This document shows positions 1-6,032 of a DNA stretch of 9,817 nt, piece after piece. Within the stretch, counting starts at the first letter, position 1, and every line of letters starts with the position of its first letter. Under the pieces are notes generated by a model that was not told where the DNA came from, made no database searches, and saw nothing but the letters and a program-made list of their open reading frames with translations. The stretch lies in the NCBI GenBank assembly GCA_046727955.1, contig JBKPDO010000033.1, forward strand, positions 1-9,817, read 5' to 3'. The stretch comes from DASVXQ01 sp046727955. Its GTDB lineage: Bacteria > Actinomycetota > CALGFH01. The position numbers were made by a program, and so were the translations under genes.

Positions 1-129
1 ACCCTGCAGCGGGAGGTCGCGGCCTGGCAGGCGGCGCGCAACGCCGACGGTCGTGGGGTCAACTGGCGCTTCACGACCGAGGATGCCCGGATCAAGCTCA
101 AGCACCTCTACCCTGCAATTCAGGACTGA
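1..129 (+). pseudogene. IS630-family transposase, C-terminal fragment (runs off the window)
   Basis: Reading frame 1 is open from the window edge to a TGA at 127-129 and gives 42 residues. The stretch WRFTTEDARIKLKHLYPAI near the end is the C-terminal signature I know from IS630-type DDE transposases (WRFTT.DARIKLKRLYP). IS630 enzymes cut and paste into TA dinucleotides. The DDE catalytic core lies upstream of the window, so I cannot tell whether the full gene is intact. Eight bases after the stop is a CTAG (137-140), a typical IS630 target context, and beyond it the sequence becomes a different transposase on the opposite strand. I infer that this IS630 element inserted into that older element. 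I am confident of the family and less so of the exact element boundary. Confidence 0.8.
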
Positions 130-135
130 CGGGCT

Positions 136-523
136 ACTAGCTTCTTCAGCTCGCCCTGGATCCGCCGGTAGCCCCAGCGAGGGTTCTCCGGGGCCAGCGG
201 CACGATCAGTGCAACCATATGCTCCGCAAGCGGTGGACGGCCGCCCCCGGCAGCAGGGCTGCGTCCACTTGCGGGTCACCAAGCGCCGATGCCACCGCAT
301 GATCGTGCTCGGCGTCACAAGGAAGATCGACCAGTGTGAGCGGGAAGGGCTCGGCTGAGCACCGCAAGAACCGCACGATCGGCGGGGCGGAACTCGGGTC
401 GCTTCACCTAGCGGCGCAGAGCCTCCACTTGATGGCGTAGAACGGCGATCTCGACATCCTTGGCGTGCTCGCTTGGAGGCTGCCGAGCACCGCGCCGATG
501 AGCCGGCGCGTCATGAGATACAT
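136..523 (-). pseudogene. Integrase-core (IS3/IS481-like) DDE transposase, decayed N-terminal half
   Basis: Read on the minus strand from an ATG at 523, pieces in successive frames rebuild the N-terminus of an rve-type transposase. They are SLQ.SEHAKDVEIAVLRHQVEALRR, then an in-frame TAG where family members usually have Q, VKRPEFRPADRAVLAVLSRALP, then RSHWSIFLVTPSTIMRWHRR and LVTRKWTQP, and finally LAPENPRWGYRRIQGELKKL. The last block is the HTH_21-like segment that precedes the catalytic core. At least three frameshifts plus the stop separate these blocks, so the gene is dead. Homology ends at about 138, at a CTAG beside the IS630 tail, so the DDE catalytic half is missing. The same transposase type recurs at 9129-9285 and 9350-9672. 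Family assignment within IS3/IS481-like elements is approximate. Confidence 0.75.
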
Positions 524-744
524 GAAGGACAGGGCATTGGCTGATTGTCCACCGAGCCGAGTCCTCGCTGCTCAGCGCACCCGGCCGAGTTTCTGAACCC
601 TACGGGCCACCGACACCACGCCCAACGCAGAGATAGCGGCGTCCAGCAGATTGGCGACCTCACGCGCGGGCCACGCTGCTTACGCCGTTGACCCAGGTGC
701 CGTATTGGTCCGTCGGCCACTCGTCTACCAGATAGACACCTGCA

Positions 745-1186
745 CGCTGCCGATGCCCTGGCCCTGCGCAGGCGGCACGATGCCGCTCCCGCGGCTGCAC
801 CCGCTCGCCGTTGGCGCCCAGCCGCACGAACCCCGAAACGAGGGGGCGCGGCCCGCAGCTTGCGCACGTCACTCAGGGGAACGCGCCGGGCGGCAGCCAC
901 ACGGCCACCCCAAGCAGCCGACCGTCCGCCACCGCAGCGTCGACCGCCCCAAACGCTATCGCGTCGTGCACCGTAGCGGTGAAGAACACCCGCAGTGCAC
1001 CTGCGCTCGCCGGGCGGGGTGGGGGAACAGGTGGCGAAACGGCGGGTAGTCGGCATGGCTGCCGGCGAACACCTCGCCCACCGCCGGCAGCTGCTCGGAG
1101 CTCAGCGAGACGATCTGCACCTGCGAGCGGCCACCTTCAGCCGATCCGGTCGACACCAACCTCACCTCGGTGCGCTCCCCAGCCAC
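745..1186 (-). pseudogene. GNAT-family N-acetyltransferase, multiply frameshifted
   Basis: The minus strand from a GTG at 1186 reads QIVSLSSEQLPAVGEVFAGS, then HADYPPFRHLFPHPARRA. It then shifts frame near 1000 into LRVFFTATVHDAIAFGAVDA followed by ADGRLLGVAVWLPPGAFP, and meets a stop at 873-875. Two further frames carry SDVRKLRAAP and VRLGANGERVQPRERH, and a fourth carries AQGQGIGS, the Q-x-x-G-x-G acetyl-CoA-binding loop of GNAT enzymes. This order (F...HLFP, LLGVAVWLPPG, ANGERVHP, acetyl-CoA loop) is that of small actinobacterial GNATs that acetylate unknown amines. The C-terminal half after the loop is absent. Start is 34 bp after the VOC stop on the same strand, so it was probably the last gene of that operon. 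At least three frameshifts make sequencing error an unlikely sole cause. Confidence 0.7.
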
Positions 1187-1220
1187 CGCGGCCCAGAAGA
1201 CCCGACAAACGAGCCGAGTA

Positions 1221-1601
1221 CTACTGGCCGCGGGGGACCAGGGCGAACCGGTTGCCGTCGGGGTCCTCGAACAGCGACCACCAGCCGAAGGGCTGCTCGA
1301 CGGGCGGCAGCGGGAACTTCACGCCGCGGGCGCTCAGCTCCTGATAGGTCTGCTGCAGGTCCTCGGCGTAGAAGGACACGTTGGAGGTCGGCAGGCCCGG
1401 ATCGGCGGCGGTCGGCCGCGGCCCCTGGCGAAGACCGAGCACCACGACCACGGCCTTATCCGGCGTGCGCACCTCCAGCCACCGTTCCTGCCCGTAAGGT
1501 GCGTCCTGGACGAGCTCGAACCCCAGGGTCTGTGTCCAGAACGCCTTGGCCCGGTCCTGGTCCTCGACCTCGATGACAACCTGGGTCACCCCACCGATCA
1601 C
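1221..1601 (-). CDS. VOC-superfamily (glyoxalase/bleomycin-resistance fold) protein
   Basis: A complete 126-residue protein. TQVVIEVEDQDRAKAFWTQT is the usual beta-alpha opening of a vicinal-oxygen-chelate domain. The second half has VSFYAEDLQQTYQELSARGV and ends with WWSLFEDPDGNRFALVPR, the FxDPDGN motif of the family. Single-domain VOC proteins usually dimerise and bind a metal. Known members include glyoxalases, dioxygenases and drug-binding resistance proteins, and the substrate here cannot be told. An upstream GTG at 1610 abuts GGAGG. I prefer GTG at 1601, which leaves 8 bp to that GGAGG and overlaps the stop of the upstream small gene as GTGA. That suggests translational coupling. The broken GNAT gene follows 34 bp downstream. 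The protein is probably cytoplasmic, with no signal peptide. Confidence 0.9.
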   Translation of the reverse strand: MIGGVTQVVIEVEDQDRAKAFWTQTLGFELVQDAPYGQERWLEVRTPDKAVVVVLGLRQGPRPTAADPGLPTSNVSFYAEDLQQTYQELSARGVKFPLPPVEQPFGWWSLFEDPDGNRFALVPRGQ

Positions 1602-1828
1602 GATCGGCACCTCCTTCTGTCACCTGCGGTCTCGTCTTCTTGCAGAGGTCCGTCCGTCGCCTGCGCATCCTCGCCGCCGGCGGCGGCGACCAACTCGGAG
1701 ACCACCATGAGGAGCTCCAGCCACCCGTCGAAGTGAAGCGGGTCGCTTCCCTTGGTCGCCGCGCTCCCGGCCAGTGGCTGCGTTCTCTCGATCCAGATGC
1801 GGATCAGCATGTTGGCCGCTTGCGCCAC
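1598..1828 (-). CDS. Small hypothetical protein upstream of the VOC gene
   Basis: A 76-residue reading frame with a GTG start at 1828. The core reads MLIRIWIERTQPLAGSAATK then DPLHFDGWLELLMVVSELVA, and an acidic, charged tail follows. I do not recognise a named family. The FDGWLELL...S.LV pattern looks like a small conserved domain rather than chance. Its TGA at 1598-1600 overlaps the GTG of the VOC gene (GTGA), which is the main reason for calling it real. The start is unsettled: AAGGAGG lies only 1 bp before the GTG at 1828 and 19 bp before an in-frame ATG at 1810. The region just upstream (about 1890-1965) looks like the edge of an inserted IS630 remnant, so the original promoter or N-terminus may have been lost. 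No membrane segment or signal peptide is evident. Confidence 0.6.
   Translation of the reverse strand: MAQAANMLIRIWIERTQPLAGSAATKGSDPLHFDGWLELLMVVSELVAAAGGEDAQATDGPLQEDETAGDRRRCRS
1610..1614 (-). promoter_or_regulatory. Ribosome binding site of the VOC gene
   Basis: GGAGG on the minus strand, inside AGAAGGAGGTG. It lies 8 bp before the GTG at 1601 but directly abuts the GTG at 1610. The spacing decides for the downstream start, which also overlaps the upstream gene's stop codon. Confidence 0.7.
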
Positions 1829-1965
1829 GCCTCCTTCCGTACAGGTGGTTCACCCGTCGGGGAGGCGTTCACCCCGACCGCACCGTTGTTCAAGAGGGTG
1901 TCTGAAAAGCTGGTCGTGGCCGTGTCGGCGTGGCGTTGCGGCTGGTGGCGGGACATGCTCGCGTC

Positions 1966-2265
1966 ATGGCCAGACCCGCTGCACCCTTCCGGTTGACCCC
2001 AGGCCAGCACGCCGAGCTGCGGGCCAGGCTGCGGCAGGCCACCATGGCGCCGCGCCTGCGGGTGCGCCTGCAATGCGTGCAGCTCCGCGACCAGGGCCAG
2101 ACCGTGCCCCAGATCGCCGAGCAGCTACAGGTCAGCCAGGCCACCGTGCGGCGGTCGCTTGGGCGGGTGGTGGCCGGTGGGCTGGACGCGCTGGCCGATC
2201 GGCCCCGATCGGGCCGCCCACCAAGGCTCAGCAGCCCCGACCTGGACGCGGTTCAGGCGCTTTTG
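1966..2265 (+). pseudogene. IS630-family transposase, N-terminal helix-turn-helix fragment
   Basis: From the ATG at 1966 the protein reads PFRLTPGQHAELRARLRQAT, then RVRLQCVQLRDQGQTVPQIA, EQLQVSQATVRRSLGRV and GGLDALADRPRSGRPPRLS. This is the two-part helix-turn-helix DNA-binding region that opens IS630-type transposases. It would normally be followed by a second winged-helix segment and the DDE domain. Here homology stops at about ALL (codons ending 2265), and the frame runs straight into a serine recombinase without a stop. An in-frame GTG at 1930 could extend the N-terminus by 12 residues, but those residues do not look like the family. A sequence beginning GGGTGTCTGAAAAGCTGGTC near 1895 could be the left end of the element, but no matching right end is in the window. 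Confidence 0.75.
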
Positions 2266-3491
2266 TGGTACGCGCTGGAGATGTTGGAGGCATCCCGCGA
2301 AGGCCTTGAAACCCACACCCGCCAGGGTTGGAACATTGGTCGCCCGCCGTACGGCTACCTTGCCGAACGCGTCGAGCATCCCGTGCCGGCCAAGCGTCGG
2401 GAAGGAAAGACCAAGGCCCGCCTTGTCCTAGACCCCATCCGGGCGCCGGTGGTCGCGCAGGTGTTCACCTGGCGCACCCACCAGCGGCTCGGCTACCACG
2501 CCATCGCTAAGCGGCTCAACCAGGACCCTGACCGGTACCCACCGCCGGACACCACCATCCCGGGCGCCGCGCGTGGACACTGGACCGACTCCGCCGTCGC
2601 TGACGTGATCACGAACCCGAAGTACACGGGCTACATGGTCTGGAACCGCCGCGCCCACGGAAAGAGCACTGGCACCAGACGGCGGCCACCCGACCAGTGG
2701 ATCTGGTCGCCCGAGCCTACTCATCCGGCCATCATCACCTTGGAGCAGTACGCCCAAGCCGCCCAGATCGCCGCCTACACGAAGGCTCCCGCGACGGCGC
2801 CGACCCCAACCGTCATCCCCGCACCACGCGCACCTACGTGCTCCGCTCCCACATCTGGTGCGCGCACTGCGGCTGGCGTCTGTGCGGCCGCACCATCAAG
2901 CGCCGCTGGGTCTACTACCGCTGCCCCGCCGTCGAAGCCGATCCTGTCGGGGTCCTGCGCCGCATCCCCGATCACCCTAAGAGCCTTTACGTCCGCGAGG
3001 ACTACCTTCTGGACGGCATCCTCGACTTCTTCGCCGAGCGGATCTTCCACCCTGACCGGCGCCAACGCCTCGCCAGCCAACTCCAGGCCATCGCCCACGG
3101 CGCCACCAGCGACCTGGAGCGTCAACGCCGCGCGCTCTCGCGATCCATCCAGGATCTGAGTACTCAGCAGCAGCGACTGGCCGCCACCCTCGCCTCCGAG
3201 CACGACGAGGTGGGCAAGCTATTCGCCCAAGTCCATCAGGAGTTCTACGACCTCGAACGCCAACGCGAACAGCGACGCCGCGAGCTGGCTGCTCTGGATG
3301 AACGGCAAGCCGACGCCGACGCGCTGGAACTCCTGGACGCCCTTCCCGCGACCAGTGGACGCCTTGCCGAGCTGCCCGAGCCGATCCTTCGCCAGCTATT
3401 CCAAGCATTTCAGCTCAAGGTCGAGTACGACCGGCACGCCAACTGGGCCACAATCCAAGTCACCCTCCGCGGAGACGACCTCGACGGCTGC
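2266..3491 (+). pseudogene. Large serine recombinase, catalytic domain missing, one frameshift
   Basis: The frame begins at WYALEMLEASREGLETHTRQ, the helix that follows the resolvase catalytic domain, so the active-site serine domain is absent. The recombinase (DNA-binding) domain follows: GRPPYGYLAERVEHPVPAKR, LVLDPIRAPVVAQVFTWR, LGYHAIAKRLN, VITNPKYTGYMVWNRRAH, WSPEPTHPAIITLEQYAQA. Near 2785-2800 the homology moves to another frame (GSRDGADPN...RTYVLRSHIW). It continues with a zinc ribbon, CAHCGWRLCG...YYRC (about 2850-2930), and a long Arg/Glu/Gln-rich coiled coil (about 3100-3310). The last family-like part is LFQAFQLKVEYD before 3470. Intact members catalyse site-specific integration of phages and ICEs, which this protein cannot do. 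No start codon belongs to it; it is fused in frame behind the IS630 fragment. Confidence 0.85.
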
Positions 3492-3580
3492 AAGCAGCGG
3501 CAGCCGCAACGTTCCGCGCTGCATCAGCCAAGGCAGAGGGAGGGAGCACGGCTGCGCGAGCCATTGCGCAGTCGTCTGTT

Positions 3581-3651
3581 CCCCATGCGCTCGGGCTACC
3601 CCCCGGCACCCCATGCGCTCGGGCTACCCCCCGGCACCCCGAGCGCATGGG
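3581..3651. repeat. 28-bp tandem repeat (two copies) followed by an inverted copy
   Basis: The 28-bp unit at 3581-3608, starting CCCCATGCGCTCGGG, is repeated exactly at 3609-3636. The next bases, 3638-3651, are CCCGAGCGCATGGG, the exact reverse complement of CCCATGCGCTCGGG at 3610-3623 and 3582-3595. Copy 2 and the inverted copy can form a 14-bp stem with a 14-base loop, and copy 1 can compete for the same partner. It lies between the recombinase remnant and the helix-turn-helix repeat module. It could be a terminator-like hairpin, a protein-binding site or an element end; no T-run follows. Confidence 0.85.
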
Positions 3652-3671
3652 CAACACCACCAGCAGCACGT

Positions 3672-4341
3672 TTGCGTCCCTACCTCACCGTCAAGGATGG
3701 CTTCAGGGCCGACGGCGGCCAGCACCATCAGCTCGACCAGCAGGCCAGACGCCTGGGCTTCGCCGACCTGCGCAGCTGCCTGCACGCCCTGCTGGACGAC
3801 GGCTGGAGCATCCCCCAGCTCGCCAGCCACCTCGCCACCACCCAGGTGGCCATCCGCTGCGCCATCGCCCACCACCAGGTCCGCCAGCTACCCCGTGGAG
3901 AGCGGCTGGCCCGCCAGCGCCAGCGCGCCGCCCAGCAGCGCCTCGCCGCTCGGGTGGTCGAGTTGGGCTTTGGGCAGGCACGGGCGTATCTGGTGGATCG
4001 GCTGGTCACCCCACGCGTGGACGCTTGAGGAGGTGGTGAGCGAGCTTGGCGCCACGCCCGCCACCGTGCGGCGCCTGCTGGACCAGCACCAGGTGCGGCG
4101 GGTGGCGCTGACCCGGCGGCAGCGCGCCGCCGCCGACGCGGCCAGCGGACCCAAGCAGCAGGCGCGGGCGGCCCAGCGGCGCCAGGCCCGCCTGGCCGAG
4201 CTTGGGTTCGCCGAGGTGGATGACTACCTGCGGGACCGGTTTGTGGGGCGGGGCTGGTCGGTGCGGCGGCTGGGCGCCGAACTCGGGGTGGGCCACGGCT
4301 GGCTGGACCAGCAGCTGACCCGGCTCGGACTGCGAACCTGA
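3672..4341 (+). pseudogene. Protein of three repeated LGF/helix-turn-helix units, frameshifted
   Basis: Three related units can be aligned by eye. Unit 1 from about 3753 reads LGFADLRSCLHALLDDGWSI then PQLASHLATTQVAIRCAIAH. Unit 2 from about 3963 reads LGFGQARAYLVDRLV...WTLEEVVSELGATPATVRRLL. Unit 3 from 4201 reads LGFAEVDDYLRDRFVGRGWSV then RRLGAELGVGHGWLDQQLTR. Each has LGF, an amphipathic helix, W[ST], then a helix-turn-helix, and Arg/Gln/Ala-rich linkers join them. Unit 2 is split near 4005-4020: one frame ends at 4028 and the other carries on to a TGA at 4339-4341, so one indel is present or this is a base error. The upstream frame is open back into the recombinase remnant, so the start is unknown. 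TTG 3672 or ATG 3585 are in frame, neither with convincing evidence. I know no named family; a DNA-binding protein is the likely role. Confidence 0.6.
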
Positions 4342-4356
4342 GCCTCCGGCCTAGAC

Positions 4357-4379
4357 GGCAGCCGGCGCCGGCGGCTGCC
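4357..4379 (+). terminator. GC-rich hairpin after the helix-turn-helix repeat module
   Basis: GGCAGCCG (4357-4364) pairs with CGGCTGCC (4372-4379) around a 7-base loop, 15 bp after the TGA at 4339-4341. There is no T-run, so it would be an atypical terminator of the GC-hairpin kind common in actinobacteria. Confidence 0.4.
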
Positions 4380-4658
4380 CGAGTCGACGCGGCTGACCAC
4401 TCACCTATCGCCGTGAACCAGACATGACGACGGTGGAGCCTTGGAGAACGAGCAGTTCTTACACCACATACCAAGACGCGACCACGCCTTCGTCACCTTG
4501 CAGCGCCTGGACCCAAAAGCGGCTGCGTCGGCCTGACCACCTTTGCGGTATTGCGTGAGCTGTAGTTGCTGCTCGCCGGTTGGGCCGGCGCGTGTCCCCT
4601 GTGCCTGCGCCGACTGCCCAAGTCGATGGGCTGGTGGCAGCCAGCAGCCGCACCCACC

Positions 4659-4679
4659 TAACGGAGTACCGTTACGGTA
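4659..4679. promoter_or_regulatory. Possible TetR-type operator (two overlapping inverted repeats)
   Basis: TAACGG-AGTA-CCGTTA (4659-4674) is a perfect 6-bp inverted repeat with a 4-base spacer. It overlaps TACCG-TTA-CGGTA (4667-4679), a perfect 5-bp inverted repeat. AACGG/CCGTT palindromes of this size are typical of operators for TetR-family repressors. It is AT-richer than its surroundings. No regulator or intact target gene lies within 140 bp on either side, so its role is inferred from form only. Confidence 0.4.
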
Positions 4680-4770
4680 ACTGATCGCCAAGGCCCTCAA
4701 AGTGGTGGTTTCCGTGATCGCTCACAATCTTCGGATCCACACGCGGGCGGCGCCCCACGGAAGAGCGGGG

Positions 4771-4807
4771 ACGGAGGCCCGGGGAGCTCGCTCACCCGGG
4801 CCTCCGT
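4771..4807 (-). terminator. Strong stem-loop terminator after the Kelch gene
   Basis: ACGGAGGCCCGGG (4771-4783) and CCCGGGCCTCCGT (4795-4807) form a perfect 13-bp stem with an 11-base loop. It begins 12 bp past the Kelch stop codon on the minus strand. No clear T-run follows, as is usual for intrinsic-type terminators in high-GC bacteria. Confidence 0.7.
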
Positions 4808-4819
4808 CCAGCGACGTGA

Positions 4820-5824
4820 CTACGGCTTGAAGACCTCGTTTGCGTTGGAGGAGGCTCCAAAGGCCGGAAGCGCGCCGCCCACCGTGTAGATCCTCCCGCC
4901 CCTGGATGCCACGCCCATCTCCGCGCGTGCCGTCAGCATGGGCGCTGCCCTGCCCCAAGCGTCGGCGGCCACCTTGTAGACCTCGTTGGTGTCCAGTGGC
5001 CCGCCCCCGGCCCAGCCGCCGATCACGTAGATCCGGCCGCCCTTTTGGCCCACGCCGTACATGGCTGCCCGAGCCGTCGGCAGGTCGGCCGGGGCAGTGC
5101 TCCACCTGTTGGTTCGCGGGTTATAGACATCGACGTTGTGCAGGAAGGTGATGCTGAAGTCGCGCTTGACGCGGCATCCCCCGAACACGTAGATCTTCCC
5201 GCCATGGGCAATGGCCCCAAGGTCCGAGCGCGCGCTGGGCAGGCGGGCGACCGTCGACCACGTCCGAGTCGGGATGTCGAAGCGCTCCACGGCCGCCAGC
5301 TCGCCGCCAGGCCCTTGGCTGCACGGGCCGCCGCCGCTGTTACGGCCGCCGATCACATAGATTGCCCGCCCCACAACCGCCGCCGCGAGGCCTGCACGGG
5401 AGGTCGGCATGTTCGGAAGAGAGACCCACCTGTTGGTCGCCGGCCGGTACCGGTCGACGTCGGCTAGCACCCCGCCCGGGCCGCGCCCCCCGATCGCGTA
5501 GAGGGCGCCTGCCTTGGTCACCGCCGTGCCTTCCGACCGGACGGGCAGTGGCGCTGAGGCGCCAGTGGACCAGGCGTTCGCGTCGATGTTGTAGATGCGG
5601 GTCGTGTTGGTGTCGCCGACCCCGTTGTCGAACCCGTAGGCGGCGACGATGACGTTCCCGATCCGTCCTACCTGCATGCCCTCGACGCCGTCGCCCACCG
5701 ACGGGACTGGCGCCAGCGCCGTCCACGCTCCCTGCGCAGAGGCGGCCGGGACGGCGAGCAGCAGTGCCATCGTTGCGGCGGTAGCGAGGAACATCAGACG
5801 TCGCGGGAACCGTGCTATGTCCAT
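4820..5824 (-). CDS. Secreted Kelch-repeat beta-propeller protein
   Basis: A complete 334-residue protein. Residues 1-30 form a Sec signal peptide: an RRLMFLATAATMALLLAVPA stretch with a likely cut after ASA (residue 30). Six Kelch units follow. The GG-containing strands are YAIGGR (109-114), YVIGGR (156-161), YVFGGC (212-217), YVIGGW (266-271) and YTVGGA (313-318), and the first blade is degenerate (VAAYGFDNG). Each is followed by a Y/F-x-x-x-x-x-x-W strand, as in YRPATNRW (126-133), FDIPTRTW (182-189) and YNPRTNRW (234-241), and by an LP..R turn. Kelch propellers bind proteins or sugars and a few are oxidases; no extra catalytic domain or cell-wall anchor is seen, so an exported binding role is likeliest. 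Only two cysteines exist (168 and 217). The frame is open further upstream, but GGAGGAGGAG 6 bp before this ATG and the signal peptide fix the start. Confidence 0.9.
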   Translation of the reverse strand: MDIARFPRRLMFLATAATMALLLAVPAASAQGAWTALAPVPSVGDGVEGMQVGRIGNVIVAAYGFDNGVGDTNTTRIYNIDANAWSTGASAPLPVRSEGTAVTKAGALYAIGGRGPGGVLADVDRYRPATNRWVSLPNMPTSRAGLAAAVVGRAIYVIGGRNSGGGPCSQGPGGELAAVERFDIPTRTWSTVARLPSARSDLGAIAHGGKIYVFGGCRVKRDFSITFLHNVDVYNPRTNRWSTAPADLPTARAAMYGVGQKGGRIYVIGGWAGGGPLDTNEVYKVAADAWGRAAPMLTARAEMGVASRGGRIYTVGGALPAFGASSNANEVFKP

Positions 5825-5830
5825 CGTGTG

Positions 5831-5840
5831 CTCCTCCTCC
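5831..5840 (-). promoter_or_regulatory. Strong ribosome binding site of the Kelch gene
   Basis: GGAGGAGGAG lies 6 bp before the ATG at 5824 on the minus strand. It settles the start against the much longer open frame, which runs upstream to 6196 through IS6 remnant sequence. Confidence 0.85.
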
Positions 5841-5937
5841 GATCGAGACCACCCGTAACATTTGAGCGGAGTGTAAGCCACATGTGATACCGAGAGAATG
5901 GCCGAGTTTGTCGGAGCCAGGCCGTGGGACGCTCGAT

Positions 5938-5990
5938 GGCGCTGTTGCGTCTGCGCGGACGGTGGCAGGCTGAAGGGCTCTGTTGCGTCT
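5938..5990. repeat. Two direct copies of an IS6-like terminal inverted repeat
   Basis: GGCGCTGTTGCGTCT (5938-5952) and GGCTCTGTTGCGTCT (5976-5990) match at 14 of 15 bases, in the same orientation and 38 bp apart. They resemble the known IS6/IS26 end GGCACTGTTGCAAA. The second copy lies 42 bp beyond the stop of the IS6-type transposase remnant and is in the right place and orientation to be that element's outer end. The first suggests a second, older element end into which the other was inserted. Confidence 0.6.
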
Positions 5991-6032
5991 GGTCGGCACG
6001 CGGCATGCCGACGCCGTCCCCTCCGTCCAAGG

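Larger units (their letters stand above)
4342..4819. other. Intergenic stretch without a recognisable gene
   Basis: About 480 bp between the helix-turn-helix repeat module and the convergent Kelch gene. Open frames here (for example 4401-4700 on the minus strand) have no recognisable motif and no ribosome site, and I leave them out. The stretch holds a GC-rich hairpin at its left end, a TetR-like double palindrome at 4659-4679 and a strong stem-loop at its right end. The operator-like site without a neighbouring regulator gene suggests that a gene was lost here. Confidence 0.5.

Noticed and set aside
53..358. 101-residue plus-strand frame near the left edge
   Set aside because: It overlaps the IS630 tail in another frame and then runs antisense to the transposase relic; Ser/Pro/Gly-rich shadow composition.
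3581..3651. CRISPR array
   Set aside because: Only two head-to-tail copies without spacers plus an inverted copy; no cas genes.
2697..4028. One continuous 443-residue protein joining recombinase coiled coil and helix-turn-helix repeats
   Set aside because: The frame is open, but the stretch 3490-3740 between the two modules is low in conservation and carries the 28-bp DNA repeats. It is more likely two adjacent genes without a chance stop between them.
4401..4700. 99-residue minus-strand frame in the intergenic stretch
   Set aside because: No recognisable motif, no ribosome site, unremarkable composition, and it overlaps the operator-like palindrome.
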